From Methylomusa anaerophila (lineage in GTDB: Bacteria > Bacillota > Negativicutes > Sporomusales > Sporomusaceae): DNA of 64,000 nucleotides. The DNA is taken from assembly GCF_003966895.1 (NCBI RefSeq), contig NZ_AP018449.1, positions 3,613,501 through 3,677,500 of the forward strand, read 5' to 3'. This document shows positions 35,119-45,072 of the stretch, one piece after another. Under the pieces are notes generated by a model. The model did no database searches and was not told the origin of the DNA. It worked only from the letters and a program-made list of their open reading frames with translations. Made by a program: the position numbers and the translations under genes. Position 1 is the first letter of the stretch; the number at the start of each line of letters is the position of its first letter.

Positions 35119-36940
35119 GCCGATAGTGGGGATTGATTTGGGGACTACTAATTCGGCAGCGGCATATATTCACAATGGACAGCCGGAAATTATTCCGCTG
35201 TCCGACGGTAAACGGCTTATGCCGTCCGTTGCTATGATGGATATGCAGGGACGTATTATTGTTGGTGAGACGGCACGGGCTTCGCTGGTGGCTATGCCTG
35301 ACCGGGTCGTCGCCGCCGTGAAGCGCAGGATGGGTTCTACGGAACTTATTACCATGGCCGGTCAGCAATTTTCAGCGCAAGAAATTTCCGCTATTATTCT
35401 CAAGGAATTGAAAAAACATATTGAAGCAAAATTGGGCGGCGATGAAATTGAGGCAGTAATAACTGTTCCTGCTTATTTTACCGACGAACAGCGGCGAGCT
35501 ACCAAACAGGCCGGGGAATTGGCCGGTTTTGCGGTGGAAAGGATTATTAATGAACCTACGGCGGCAGCCTTGGCGTATGGACTTAATAAGCTGGGGGAAG
35601 ACCGGCATATATTGGTGTACGACTTGGGCGGGGGGACATTTGACGTTTCGGTTGTGGAAATGATAAGCGGGATACTGGAAGTAAGGGCTTCAGCCGGAGA
35701 TAGCCAGTTGGGCGGCGAGGATTTTGACTGGCGGCTGGTCGATTGGCTGGCCGAAAAAGTAAAAAAAAGCCATGGCATAGACCCTCGCCAAGACATACGG
35801 GCAAAGAGCCTGTTAAAAGAGCAGGCCGAAAAGATAAAAATGAAACTATCCACCGCAGATAAGGTTTCTGTGGAAATTCCGTTGCTTACGATGAAGCGTA
35901 ACCGGCCGGTGGGACTATTTACCGAGATTACTCGCGAAGATTTCAACCAACTGATCAAAGATTTGCTGGATAAAACAACGGACTGTGTGAAGAGAGCGCT
36001 GGCGGATGCCGGCATTTTGCCGGCAGATGTGCAGGATATCTTGCTGGTGGGGGGGTCGACCCGCATCCCGCGGGTGCGGGAAATGATTGTTGAGTTATTC
36101 AAGAAAGAACCGCGTGCGGATGTAAACCCGGATGAAGCGGTGGCTCTCGGTGCGGCGGTTCAGGCCGGCATAAAAGGAGGCGCTCTGTCGGCAAGCGGTC
36201 TTATTGTCACCGATGTTGCCCCATTTTCCCTGGGGGTTGCGGTGGCCCGCAATTACAACGGTGTTATGCGGTCAGGAATTTTCCATGTCATTATTCCGCG
36301 CAACACGCCGGTACCCGCAGCTCGAACAGACAAATTTTGCACAGCCGTCCCTGAGCAGACCGAGGCGGAAATAGAAATATATCAGGGAGAACATGAACAG
36401 GTAAAACGCAATCATTTGCTGGGTAAGTTCTTATTGCAAGGCATACGATCAAACCGGCGGGAACCTGAAAGGATTGACGTGACGTACCGGTATGATTTGA
36501 ATGGTATTCTGGAAGTAACGGCCAAATGTGTTTCCAATAACAAAGAACAAAGCCTGACGGTACATGACGAACTGGCCCGCGATTCTCAGGAAGCCTTTCA
36601 GGATAGCATGGAAAAACTTAACATTCTGTATTCCCATACTGAGGATGGCGCCGAGGAATATTTACCCGCTGAGGACCCTGACGGGGATGATGATTGGCCG
36701 GAAGACGAAATTGGGCCGGAAAAATTTGACGCTCTTCGCAGGCAGGCTGTCTTGCTGCGCACCAGAATACAAAATATTGAAACCGTTTGCAATGATCTGC
36801 AGCAGGAAAAATTGAAACAAATTGACCAGAAACTATCGGAAACTTTACTGCTTGCTGAAGAAAATGCTTATCCACTATTGCAGGAGGCGGTCGATGAGGC
36901 GGCTGATTTTCTCATTGAATTGGAAACTTGGGAGGAATAA
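35099..36940 (+). CDS. DnaK-like Hsp70 chaperone (accessory)
   Basis: A 613-residue Hsp70. The ATPase domain has all signatures: [19 protein letters not shown] (phosphate 1), [16 protein letters not shown] (phosphate 2), and [17 protein letters not shown] (adenosine); [12 protein letters not shown] is conserved. The substrate domain (from ~residue 375) is followed by an acidic, shortened lid ([15 protein letters not shown]), without a DnaK-type tail. The start is ATG 35099 with GGAGG 6 nt upstream. It lies between GrpE-like and DnaJ-like genes, so it is probably a specialised copy rather than the main dnaK. Confidence 0.9.
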   Translation: MSKKIVRPIVGIDLGTTNSAAAYIHNGQPEIIPLSDGKRLMPSVAMMDMQGRIIVGETARASLVAMPDRVVAAVKRRMGSTELITMAGQQFSAQEISAIILKELKKHIEAKLGGDEIEAVITVPAYFTDEQRRATKQAGELAGFAVERIINEPTAAALAYGLNKLGEDRHILVYDLGGGTFDVSVVEMISGILEVRASAGDSQLGGEDFDWRLVDWLAEKVKKSHGIDPRQDIRAKSLLKEQAEKIKMKLSTADKVSVEIPLLTMKRNRPVGLFTEITREDFNQLIKDLLDKTTDCVKRALADAGILPADVQDILLVGGSTRIPRVREMIVELFKKEPRADVNPDEAVALGAAVQAGIKGGALSASGLIVTDVAPFSLGVAVARNYNGVMRSGIFHVIIPRNTPVPAARTDKFCTAVPEQTEAEIEIYQGEHEQVKRNHLLGKFLLQGIRSNRREPERIDVTYRYDLNGILEVTAKCVSNNKEQSLTVHDELARDSQEAFQDSMEKLNILYSHTEDGAEEYLPAEDPDGDDDWPEDEIGPEKFDALRRQAVLLRTRIQNIETVCNDLQQEKLKQIDQKLSETLLLAEENAYPLLQEAVDEAADFLIELETWEE

Positions 36941-36942
36941 GT

Positions 36943-38331
36943 ATGAAACAGGAACCCCTGTTTGATAATTTGGAAGAACTGCCGCTGCCCAAGGAACAAG
37001 ACGTGAAAAGTGGAAAGGAAGAAGCTGCGATTATTAAAGAGCGACGGGAACAAAAGAAAAAACAACCTGCCGGCAAGCCGCAACCGGCTGCTGTTCTTAG
37101 GCGGCGCCGGAAAAAGGGACTGGCTATGGTGGAAGATTATTATGCCGTCCTTGGCGTCAGTAATACGGATAGCCTTGATATTTTAAAACGAAACTATATT
37201 GCCAAGGTAAAAGAACATCCTCCTGAAACCCACCCCGAGCAGTATCAGCTAATCCGCCAGGCTTATGATACCCTGCGCGACGCCGGGCGGCGCAAGGAGT
37301 ATGATGTTTTACGCAAGTACGGCGAATCTGTTGATGACCTTGTGCATGAGGCTATGAACAGCAGTATGGGTAATGCAGAAAAATTACTGAACCGGGCATT
37401 GGCTATCGACCCTGGATACCAAAAGGCAAGGCTGGCTTTGGCCTATTTATACTTACACCAAGATAAAGAAACCAAATTTGAGGAACAGTTCACCGTATTG
37501 CGGGAAACGGTCGGCGATGAGGTTTGGCCGGCCTTGTGGAAAACTAAAATCGTCATGTTGCTGGAAGAATATCATGGTGCGTGTGCGTTTGTTGAAGCTG
37601 AACAGCGGCGGCATCGCTATCCGGAAACTCTAACGCAAGATTGGGACATGTATTTGTCTGTTTATGAGTATGCGGACCGGGAAGAGGAATTTATGGCTGA
37701 GCTTGAAACCCGGGCCAGCGGTGCCGGCGGGGAAAATCCTGACGATATCGGGCTGTTTATTGCCTGGCTCCAGGTGGCTGATGCACTAGATGATAAGAAA
37801 AGCCTGAACAGGGCAGAACGGGAAACAGGCAAATTTATCAAGCGTTTTTGCCTGCCGCAACAAAGAACTGTTATTGCTGCGGCACTGTTGGCAGAATACC
37901 ACAAATGCAAGGAAAGCGGCGACACGGATGGCGCCAAACGTATGGCTGATTTGGCGTATGCCGCCGACCGAAACAGCAAGGAAGTCCGGGAAACCCGGGA
38001 ACAGGCGCAGGCTAATTATTCTATCGGCAAGGAAATGGAGCGGGCGCTAAATGACCAGCGGATTTTGCCGCTGGTTTTACTGGACGCTATGGAATGGCTG
38101 GTTGAGGAAGATGTACTGGATGGCGGTATGCTGGATGAACTTAGGAGTGCCTTACCTGACGAAATACTGGAAGAGTTGCGGGAAATGGATGAAGAATATG
38201 CCGCCAGCATTGTCTGTTTGAAGAAAAAATGTCCTATTATTTATCGACGGTTCCAGGCGCGCTGGGAAGCGTTGTTCAAGGAAAAGACCGGGGGATTGAA
38301 CCGGGAGGCCAGACGGTCGTTGCGGCTATAG
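36943..38331 (+). CDS. J-domain protein with TPR-like helical region
   Basis: A 462-residue protein. A basic linker (residues ~30-60) leads to a J domain (residues ~65-125, DYYAVLGVSNTDSLDILKRN). The key loop reads HPP (His92-Pro93-Pro94, KEHPPETHPEQ) in place of HPD, a variant seen in a J-like subfamily. The rest is a helical, TPR-like repeat region. GGAGG precedes ATG 36943, 2 bp after the DnaK-like stop. It is expected to deliver clients to the neighbouring Hsp70, although loss of the Asp could weaken ATPase stimulation. Confidence 0.85.
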   Translation: MKQEPLFDNLEELPLPKEQDVKSGKEEAAIIKERREQKKKQPAGKPQPAAVLRRRRKKGLAMVEDYYAVLGVSNTDSLDILKRNYIAKVKEHPPETHPEQYQLIRQAYDTLRDAGRRKEYDVLRKYGESVDDLVHEAMNSSMGNAEKLLNRALAIDPGYQKARLALAYLYLHQDKETKFEEQFTVLRETVGDEVWPALWKTKIVMLLEEYHGACAFVEAEQRRHRYPETLTQDWDMYLSVYEYADREEEFMAELETRASGAGGENPDDIGLFIAWLQVADALDDKKSLNRAERETGKFIKRFCLPQQRTVIAAALLAEYHKCKESGDTDGAKRMADLAYAADRNSKEVRETREQAQANYSIGKEMERALNDQRILPLVLLDAMEWLVEEDVLDGGMLDELRSALPDEILEELREMDEEYAASIVCLKKKCPIIYRRFQARWEALFKEKTGGLNREARRSLRL

Positions 38332-38341
38332 GTGCAACTCC

Positions 38342-38378
38342 AAAGGGGCTAACCTGTTATATTTCAGGTCAGCCCTTT
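38342..38378 (+). terminator. Terminator of the chaperone operon
   Basis: AAAGGGGCTAACCTG / CAGGTCAGCCCTTT with one bulge, followed by ATTTATTTA, 10 bp after the stop. Confidence 0.75.
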
Positions 38379-38409
38379 ATTTATTTAGGCGTAGGCTAAA
38401 ATAAATAAT

Positions 38410-38607
38410 TTAAGTTAGGCTTCTTTCCCTAAAGAGCAGTGACAGGGACCAGATACCAGCCAAACCAACTAGAGTGTAAACAGTCCGGCTGAGGAGAGAA
38501 TTTTGTCCACCGAAAATAGCAGCTACTAAGTCAAGGTTAAACAACCCAACCAGCAGCCAGTTCAACGCTCCGGCGATAACTAATATTAGGGCCACTCTAT
38601 CCATCAT
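38410..38607 (-). CDS. DUF378 small membrane protein
   Basis: A 65-residue protein with two transmembrane helices (VALILVIAGALNWLLVGLFN and VYTLVGLAGIWSLSLLF) and the GALNWLLVG signature of DUF378 (YuzA-like). Function unknown. GGGGGA precedes the ATG. Convergent with the chaperone operon. Confidence 0.88.
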   Translation of the reverse strand: MMDRVALILVIAGALNWLLVGLFNLDLVAAIFGGQNSLLSRTVYTLVGLAGIWSLSLLFRERSLT

Positions 38608-38778
38608 TTATTCCCCCTTGTTATTATATACATGTTTAGTTTACCCTCGGTTATTGCAACTTATTCTACTAAAGACTGGATATACAGGATGATAATTACC
38701 ATATAAAATTTTATAGGAATATGATATAATTTTTGAGTTAATAGTATTGCTTTACTCCGGAGAGAGGAGTTGGATTGT

Positions 38779-39321
38779 ATGCAAGACAATAGTATGAAAT
38801 GGCTGCTGGGAGTAGTTACCGTTATTGTAACTCTTGCTTTGTTATTGGGTGGGCAGTTTGTGTGGAATCGCTATGCCGTAGCTAAACCTTTGGATAAAAT
38901 GTTCAATGGGATTCAAGGTGTGGAACAGGTAACGGTGGATTTTAATGATCAGATAAAATCAAATGAACAGGTCAGTATTCAGGTCAAGCTTGGTGATATT
39001 GATAATTTGCAGAAAGTATATACTGAGGTAATAAAAAATTTGGAAAAAAAGGGTGGTACCCAAAAATATGACCTGGTAATTCAAGACGACCGTTCGCCGG
39101 AACTTGAAGATTTTTACTATTCTGTTCACTATTACATTCAAGAAGCTATCGTGACCGGGAAGTTTGCTGTAATGGCTGAAAGAATTCAAAGCCAGTCGAA
39201 TTCTGCCGGTGTGAATACCCAAGTTTATGTGGATACCGATAATATCTATCTGCAAATGAAAAAAAACGGTCGTGCAATGTATGTCATTACACCTCGATCT
39301 CATTCCAAGGAGGTGAGATAG
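38779..39321 (+). CDS. Single-pass membrane protein next to FtsH-like protease
   Basis: A 180-residue protein with one N-terminal transmembrane helix (residues ~6-27, WLLGVVTVIVTLALLLGGQF) and a ~150-residue extracytoplasmic part (VEQVTVDFNDQIKSNEQVS...). GAGGAG lies ~9 nt before ATG 38779. Its stop codon directly abuts the ATG of the FtsH-like gene, so the two are coupled. No family is recognised. Since the protease lacks an extracytoplasmic domain, this protein may serve as its sensor or adaptor (inference). Confidence 0.75.
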   Translation: MQDNSMKWLLGVVTVIVTLALLLGGQFVWNRYAVAKPLDKMFNGIQGVEQVTVDFNDQIKSNEQVSIQVKLGDIDNLQKVYTEVIKNLEKKGGTQKYDLVIQDDRSPELEDFYYSVHYYIQEAIVTGKFAVMAERIQSQSNSAGVNTQVYVDTDNIYLQMKKNGRAMYVITPRSHSKEVR

Positions 39322-40830
39322 ATGTATCGCATTGAAGTTGTGCTGGGTGTGGTGGTTGCCATATTGATTTTTCTGGCGATACAGGGCCTTGACATTTTGC
39401 CAGTCCTACTGTTCGGCAGCCTTTTGGGCGCCATCTATTATATGAATGTAAAACGGGCCGGCCGTAAGTCGTTTGCAGCAGTTGGGCAGACGGGAGCGGA
39501 GGAACAACTGATACACTTTGACGATATCGGCGGCCAGGATGTGGCCAAAGGAGAACTAAGGGAAGCACTGGAATTCATTAAAAATGTTGAGAGTATCCGA
39601 AGCCTTGGCATTCGCCCATTAAAAGGAATATTGTTAAATGGTCCCCCGGGGACAGGGAAGACATTGCTGGCGAAAGCCGCTGCCCAATTCACAGGATCTG
39701 CCTTTCTTGCCGCCAGCGGTTCTGAATTTGTTGAAATGTATGTAGGTGTCGGCGCCCAGCGGGTGCGGCAACTGTTTAAACAGGCCAGGAATATTGCCAA
39801 AAAGCATGGCAAGTCAAGTGCTGTGGTCTTCATTGATGAAATCGAAGTGCTGGGTGGAAAAAGAGGGCAAAACGCCGGTCATTTGGAATACGATCAGACT
39901 TTAAACGAGTTGCTGGTTCAGATGGACGGTCTATCTGCGGACGATGATGTCCGAATCCTGGTTATTGGGGCAACCAACCGGATGGATATTCTTGATCAAG
40001 CCCTCCTGCGGCCCGGTCGGTTTGACCGGCGAGTAAAGGTTGATTTGCCTGACAAAAAAGGCCGTCAACGGATTTTGGAATTGCACACGCGCAATAAGCC
40101 TCTGGCTGAAGACGTTTCGTTGGAAGATGTAGCCAGCGACACATTTGGGTTTTCCGGCGCCCACCTTGAAAGTGTCACCAATGAAGCCGCTATTTTAGCC
40201 TTTCGTGAAAGTAGCAGTACAATAACCGCTGAGCATCTGAAAAACGCGGTTGAAAAAGTTATTATGGGTGAAAAACTGGATCGAATTCCTGGACCGGAAG
40301 AAACTAAGCGGATTGCCATTCACGAGACCGGACATGCAATTTTAAGCGAATGGACCCAACCGGGTTCGGTCGCTAGTGTGAACATCGCGCCTCGCGGCAA
40401 CGCATTAGGTTATGTACGACAAACGCAGCAAACAGACATATACATTTATACTGTTGAATATATTCAGAAGAAGATTTCAGTTGCAATCGCCGGTGCCATT
40501 GCCGAAGAGATCTTCCTGGGTAATCGGAGTACTGGCGCTGCCAATGATTTTAAACAGGCTGCCGAACTTTCAAAACAGATTATTTTTGGCGGTATGTCCG
40601 AACTTGGCATAGTTTCACCGGAAGATATTCCGCAAGAACTTCTCCACAATACCATTAGCGATATTCTGCAAAATATTGCGAAACAGGTCAAAGACATTTT
40701 GGCGGAACAACAATCGGCGATGGATATAACCGTTCAGACGCTTTTAAATCAGGAAGTAATATCCGGAAACGAATTCCGGACAATACTGGCAGATCAAAGC
40801 AATCAAAGTGAACTAGCGGAATCAGTATAG
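39322..40830 (+). CDS. Compact FtsH-like AAA+ zinc protease
   Basis: A 502-residue membrane protease. Two short N-terminal hydrophobic helices (residues ~6-41) are joined almost directly, leaving no extracytoplasmic domain. The AAA+ part has Walker A GPPGTGKT (107-114), Walker B VVFIDEIEVLG, the pore loop SEFVEMYVGVGAQRVR, and the SRH ALLRPGRFDRR. The M41 protease motif reads HETGH (334-338; normally HEAGH), with the third zinc ligand near Asp409 (TGAANDFKQA). Housekeeping FtsH is over 600 residues, so this is probably an additional specialised member. Confidence 0.9.
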   Translation: MYRIEVVLGVVVAILIFLAIQGLDILPVLLFGSLLGAIYYMNVKRAGRKSFAAVGQTGAEEQLIHFDDIGGQDVAKGELREALEFIKNVESIRSLGIRPLKGILLNGPPGTGKTLLAKAAAQFTGSAFLAASGSEFVEMYVGVGAQRVRQLFKQARNIAKKHGKSSAVVFIDEIEVLGGKRGQNAGHLEYDQTLNELLVQMDGLSADDDVRILVIGATNRMDILDQALLRPGRFDRRVKVDLPDKKGRQRILELHTRNKPLAEDVSLEDVASDTFGFSGAHLESVTNEAAILAFRESSSTITAEHLKNAVEKVIMGEKLDRIPGPEETKRIAIHETGHAILSEWTQPGSVASVNIAPRGNALGYVRQTQQTDIYIYTVEYIQKKISVAIAGAIAEEIFLGNRSTGAANDFKQAAELSKQIIFGGMSELGIVSPEDIPQELLHNTISDILQNIAKQVKDILAEQQSAMDITVQTLLNQEVISGNEFRTILADQSNQSELAESV

Positions 40831-40845
40831 TAATAAAATGTAAAA

Positions 40846-40863
40846 GGCGCTCCCAAGAGCGCC
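40846..40863 (-). terminator. Terminator hairpin
   Basis: GGCGCTC-CCAA-GAGCGCC. On the minus strand it is followed by TTTTACATTTT, so it mainly ends the small gene at 40873; it may also stop transcripts of the FtsH-like gene. Confidence 0.75.
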
Positions 40864-40872
40864 GGTTAGATA

Positions 40873-41016
40873 CTATTTTTTGTGATTGATGAAGGCAAGC
40901 AGGTAAAGCGTATTACCGTGTTTTCTGGCGAAATCCTCTTCAAACTGTTTAACGGTTGTCAGTTCTTCGCTGGACAAAGTTGCATAGGTAATGTCGGTAA
41001 TATTATTGGGACACAT
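40873..41016 (-). CDS. Small soluble protein, 47 residues
   Basis: Frame MCPNNITDITYATLSSEELT... ending AFINHKK. ATG 41016 has AAAGGAG about 11 nt upstream; an in-frame ATG at 41025 would be too close to it. A terminator follows directly. Hydrophilic, probably helical; no family recognised. Confidence 0.65.
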   Translation of the reverse strand: MCPNNITDITYATLSSEELTTVKQFEEDFARKHGNTLYLLAFINHKK

Positions 41017-41100
41017 AAGCGGCATATCTCCTTTCAGTCTGGATTTGGTGTTAATTTGTCCGGATAATAAAAGATCTATTCTATATATGTCCCATTAAAG

Positions 41101-41174
41101 AATGATATCCGGGTATTAGGATAAGCTGAGGTTAAGCGACAGCGGCGAAGCGTTCCTAATACCCGGATATCATT
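41101..41174. repeat. Palindromic repeat family, copy B
   Basis: Perfect 21-bp arms AATGATATCCGGGTATTAGGA / TCCTAATACCCGGATATCATT around a 32-bp centre containing TTAAGCGACAGCGGCGAAGCG. The centre matches copy D in the opposite orientation. It lies 21 bp past the fba stop codon and may terminate it. Confidence 0.9.
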
Positions 41175-41195
41175 AATTTTTTAATTGGTATGTAT

Positions 41196-42125
41196 TTAGA
41201 TACGGTTACTGCAGTTGAGTACATTGCGTATTTTGTGTTTGACCATGTTCTTGATAGCTTCACGTGCGGGTTTCAAGTATTGACGGGGATCAAAATCCGC
41301 AGGATTTTTCGCAAAGTGTTCACGGATGCTGGCAGTCATCGCCAGGCGTAGGTCGGTATCAATATTAATCTTGCATACACCCATCTTACCTGCTTTTAGC
41401 AGCATATCTTCCGGAACACCCTGGGCACCATGGATTTTGCCGCCATACTGGTTGCATTTTTCCACAAATTCAGGTAGTACGGTGGATGCGCCGTGCAGCA
41501 CCACTGGGAAGCCGGGAAGCTTATTGGAGATGGTTTCCAAGCGGGCGAAGTCCAGCTTGCACTCGCCCTTGAATTTATATGCTCCGTGGCTGGTACCAAT
41601 GGCAATGGCCAAAGAGTCGACGCCGGTACGTTCAACGAATTCTACTGCTTGATCGGGGTCTGTATAGGTAGCGTCCTTAGCATTGACGTTGACGGCGTCT
41701 TCAACCCCGGCCAGACGGCCCAATTCGGCTTCCACCACTATACCGCGTTCATGAGCGTATTCAACCACTTTCTTGGTTACCGCAATATTTTCTTCAAACG
41801 GTAGTTTTGAACCGTCGATCATAACAGAAGTAAAGCCGCCGTCGATACACGATTTGCATATTTCAAAATCTTCCCCATGGTCGAGATGCAGGGCGATAGG
41901 AAGGCCGGAGTCTTCCAATGCTGCTTCGACTAGCTTCACGAGGTAGATATGTTTTGCGTATTTGCGGGCACCGGCGGATACTTGCAAAATTAACGGAGCG
42001 TTTTCCTCCTTGGCGGCGTCCACAATGCCCTGGATGATTTCCATGTTGTTTACGTTAAAGGCGCCGACAGCGTATTGGCCTTCGTAGGCTTTTTTAAACA
42101 TTTCACTGGTTGTAACTAACGGCAT
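41196..42125 (-). CDS. fba: Class II fructose-bisphosphate aldolase
   Basis: A 309-residue zinc aldolase of glycolysis and gluconeogenesis. Motifs: GAFNVNNMEIIQGIV near the start, the zinc/catalytic LHLDHGEDFE, SVMIDGSKLPFEENI, VEAELGRLAGVED, and GTSHGAYKF with another zinc His. Length is typical. GGAGG lies ~8 nt before the ATG. Related bacterial enzymes include tagatose-bisphosphate aldolases, but the general context does not suggest that. Confidence 0.92.
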   Translation of the reverse strand: MPLVTTSEMFKKAYEGQYAVGAFNVNNMEIIQGIVDAAKEENAPLILQVSAGARKYAKHIYLVKLVEAALEDSGLPIALHLDHGEDFEICKSCIDGGFTSVMIDGSKLPFEENIAVTKKVVEYAHERGIVVEAELGRLAGVEDAVNVNAKDATYTDPDQAVEFVERTGVDSLAIAIGTSHGAYKFKGECKLDFARLETISNKLPGFPVVLHGASTVLPEFVEKCNQYGGKIHGAQGVPEDMLLKAGKMGVCKINIDTDLRLAMTASIREHFAKNPADFDPRQYLKPAREAIKNMVKHKIRNVLNCSNRI

Positions 42126-42229
42126 ACAAATCCCTCCTAGAAATTGTTGGTAGTTCTGATCGTATTATATCATAATATTTGGGTAAAAGAGAAACAAGCA
42201 ATGCAATTATATAGAAATTATTAGGAATA

Positions 42230-43111
42230 TCACCAGTTGTTGGACAATCTTGTTAACAGTGCACAGATGTCATCGGGAAGCGGACTTTCAATGGACAATG
42301 ATTGCCGTGATACAGGGTGGGGGAAAACAAGGCGGGAAGCGTGAAGGGCCTGCCGGGAGATGAGTTCAGTGGAACCGCCGTATAAATCATCTCCCAGCAG
42401 AGGATGACCGATATGGCTCATATGTACCCGGATCTGATGAGTCCGTCCGGTTTTGAGGGAAAGTTTAACCAGGCTGGCAATATTGTTGGTCAAAACATGG
42501 ACTACCTGAAAGGCAGTAATAGACGATTGGCCGCCAGGATTCACCATACGTTTGATGATACTGTCCGGACAGCGGGATATTGCGGCCTCTATTATACCGG
42601 ATAATGGATAAGGAACGCCGGACACTATTGCTAAATATTCTTTGCTAATTAAGGGAAAACGCTGATTCAACAGGTGGTGGACATCAGGCGCCTTGGCGAT
42701 AAGGACCAGGCCGGAGGTATTCCGGTCAAGACGATTCACCGGATGAAACCCGCATGATAAGCCTTTCGTTTGAAAGTAGTTAATAATGCCGTTGGCCAAG
42801 GTAGTTTCCTGACTGAGACTCACGGGATGAACGAGAAGCCCGGGCGGTTTATCCACGACCAAAAGATAATCATCTTCATAACGGATGACGAGGTCTAACG
42901 GTATTGGGGCCAGATCGTTCGCCACCGGCCAGATTACGCGGATAACATCCCCTGCTTTCAATGGCGTGCGGGGAGCAGCCGGCAAACCATTGACTTCAAC
43001 ACTGCCGGACTGTTTAATTTTTCGCCAAAGACTTAAGGATATGCCGTCGCGGCGGAGAAAATCTTTAACCGACATCCCGTCAAAGCCTTCGGGAATAACG
43101 AAACTACGCAT
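42230..43111 (-). CDS. RluA-family RNA pseudouridine synthase
   Basis: A 293-residue protein with an S4-like N-terminal domain (residues ~10-55) and the RluA catalytic core: VNRLDRNTSGLVLIAK holds the catalytic Asp in the RLD motif (Asn replaces the usual preceding His), followed by KTGRTHQIRVHMSHIGHPLL and GDDLYGG. It isomerises uridine in rRNA or tRNA; the exact site is not predictable. Confidence 0.92.
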   Translation of the reverse strand: MRSFVIPEGFDGMSVKDFLRRDGISLSLWRKIKQSGSVEVNGLPAAPRTPLKAGDVIRVIWPVANDLAPIPLDLVIRYEDDYLLVVDKPPGLLVHPVSLSQETTLANGIINYFQTKGLSCGFHPVNRLDRNTSGLVLIAKAPDVHHLLNQRFPLISKEYLAIVSGVPYPLSGIIEAAISRCPDSIIKRMVNPGGQSSITAFQVVHVLTNNIASLVKLSLKTGRTHQIRVHMSHIGHPLLGDDLYGGSTELISRQALHASRLVFPHPVSRQSLSIESPLPDDICALLTRLSNNW

Positions 43112-43246
43112 AATGTCTCCTTTGATTTATTGAAGCGGACACGCGGATACTCTGATAGTATTTCGCTGTGCGCTTGGAAAAATCCTATAAAGAAAAATAT
43201 GTTATAATGAACACGGCTATAAAAAAGTTATAAAGGACGATGCCAA

Positions 43247-44392
43247 TTGCGAGCCATTCATAATGCTAAAATAATCACTGAAACGGGATTGATTGAAAAT
43301 TCTGCGGTGGTATATACCGAAAAAATAGCAGCGGTGGTTCCGGATACGTCCTTGGACTGCTATCAGCTGCGGGAAAAAATTGATGCGGAAGGAAACTATC
43401 TGGCTCCCGGCTTTATTGATCTTCATATCCATGGTTGTGCTGGCATGGACACTATGGATGAAGAGGATAGTGCGCTGGATGTGTTAAGTAAAAGCTTGGC
43501 TCAGACCGGCGTTACGGCCTTTTTGCCGACGACTATGACCATGCGGTTTGATCTTGTGGAAAACGCGCTGGCGCGCATTCGGGGCAAAATGGGCCAATCA
43601 CCTGGCGCCGAAATATTAGGCTCTCATTTGGAAGGACCATTCATTAGTAAAGAGCATAAAGGGGCGCAGGATCCACAATATATTTTGGAACCGGATTATA
43701 GCAGGATTGACCGTTTCGCCGATGTAATTAAGATAGTAACAATAGCTCCTGAGATGTACGGCAGTCTTGAATTTATTCAAAAGGCACGGAGAGATAACAT
43801 TATTATTGCGGCCGGACATAGCGCGGCAACCTACGATCAGGCCATGGCGGCTATCGCGGCCGGAGCATCTCATATTACTCATACATTTAATGCTTTCACT
43901 GCTTTTGACCACCGTCAACCGGGCATGCTGGGCGCGCTGACGGACAGTAGTGTAACCTGCGAACTGATTGCTGATAACATTCACGTTCATCCCGCCGCCC
44001 AGCGTTTGCTTCTTAAGCTTAAAGGAGTGGAAAAGCTAATTTTGATTACCGACGCGATGCGGGCTTGTCTAATGCCGGATGGAATATATGACCTGGGCGG
44101 GCAAAGAGTAAATGTAAAAAGCGGCGCAGCCCGTTTAAATAGCGGCGTAATCGCCGGGAGTGTGCTTACGCTTAATAAAGCGGTTGCGAATTTTAGAGCT
44201 ACCTCCAGACTCTCGCTCAGTGAAATTGTTAAAATGGTTACAATTAATCCGGCGCGCAAATTGGGTATCGATTGCTGTAAAGGCAGCATTGCACCAGGTA
44301 TGGATGCGGATATGGTTGTTTTCGATGAGGCCGTCAACGTGCTGTTAACCCTGGTCAGAGGGCGGATAGTATACCAAAAGGCAATGAGTTAG
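43247..44392 (+). CDS. nagA: N-acetylglucosamine-6-phosphate deacetylase
   Basis: A 381-residue amidohydrolase of GlcNAc and cell-wall sugar recycling. Motifs: PGFIDLHIHGCAGMDTMD, LGSHLEGPFIS with the metal Glu, AGHSAAT and HTFNAFTAFDHRQPG, LITDAMRACLMPDG with the catalytic Asp. The start is TTG with AAAGGACG upstream. The next gene encodes a PTS IIA domain, which fits uptake and processing of amino sugars; nagB and nagE are not in the window. Confidence 0.93.
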   Translation: MRAIHNAKIITETGLIENSAVVYTEKIAAVVPDTSLDCYQLREKIDAEGNYLAPGFIDLHIHGCAGMDTMDEEDSALDVLSKSLAQTGVTAFLPTTMTMRFDLVENALARIRGKMGQSPGAEILGSHLEGPFISKEHKGAQDPQYILEPDYSRIDRFADVIKIVTIAPEMYGSLEFIQKARRDNIIIAAGHSAATYDQAMAAIAAGASHITHTFNAFTAFDHRQPGMLGALTDSSVTCELIADNIHVHPAAQRLLLKLKGVEKLILITDAMRACLMPDGIYDLGGQRVNVKSGAARLNSGVIAGSVLTLNKAVANFRATSRLSLSEIVKMVTINPARKLGIDCCKGSIAPGMDADMVVFDEAVNVLLTLVRGRIVYQKAMS

Positions 44393-44444
44393 AAAGGCCG
44401 GCAAACTGTATCCCGATGATAAATTTCAGACAGGTGGGAATCAT

Positions 44445-44945
44445 ATGTTCAATTTTTTAAAAAGAAAAAAGTATTCAAATTCTTCGAATTCTTCATTAAA
44501 ACTATTTGCACCGGTAAAAGGACGGATAATGGACATCTCACAAGTGCCGGATCAGGTTTTCGCCGGATGCATGATAGGAGATGGAGTGGGCATTGAACCC
44601 GATGAAGGACTTATAGTTGCTCCTTGTGACGGAGAGATAGCAGTGCTGCCGCCGACACTGCATGCAGTGGCATTAATATCAAACGAAGGTGTCGAGATTC
44701 TGATTCATGTGGGACTAGATACCGTGGAACTGGGGGGGACAGGCTTTACTGCCCATGTGAAACCTGGAAATAAAGTGCGTTGCGGTGAAAAGCTGCTAAC
44801 TTTTGACCTGGACTATATTCGAAGTCAGGGGAAATTGTTAACGACACCAATTGTCATTACCAACATGGATGAAAAGGTAAGCAAATTAATGAAGTTTGTG
44901 GATAGTGGTAATGGAGTAATAATGGAAATTGCGCTGAAAAACTAA
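44445..44945 (+). CDS. crr: PTS glucose-type IIA protein
   Basis: A 166-residue EIIA-Glc domain that accepts phosphate from HPr and passes it to a IIB domain. The active-site histidines are His73 (PTLHAVALIS) and His88 (ILIHVGLDTVELGG); ending segments (GEKLLTFDLDYIRSQGK, TPIVITNMD) are typical. It is stand-alone, without IIB/IIC, as in Crr. It is 52 bp after nagA, likely co-transcribed. Confidence 0.92.
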   Translation: MFNFLKRKKYSNSSNSSLKLFAPVKGRIMDISQVPDQVFAGCMIGDGVGIEPDEGLIVAPCDGEIAVLPPTLHAVALISNEGVEILIHVGLDTVELGGTGFTAHVKPGNKVRCGEKLLTFDLDYIRSQGKLLTTPIVITNMDEKVSKLMKFVDSGNGVIMEIALKN

Positions 44946-44997
44946 TCCCTGTGCGAAGTTGCTTGATTTCCGAAAAACGTGGATTGAAAACGAAAAT

Positions 44998-45034
44998 AAC
45001 CAGGGGGACCTAAAGTCCTCCTGGTTTTGTTTTT
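44998..45034 (+). terminator. Terminator of nagA-crr
   Basis: AACCAGGGGGAC / GTCCTCCTGGTT with small mismatch, then TTGTTTTTG. Confidence 0.85.
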
Positions 45035-45072
45035 GAACTTGCTTTTCACGGTTCAAAAACGGTTTGCGTTTT

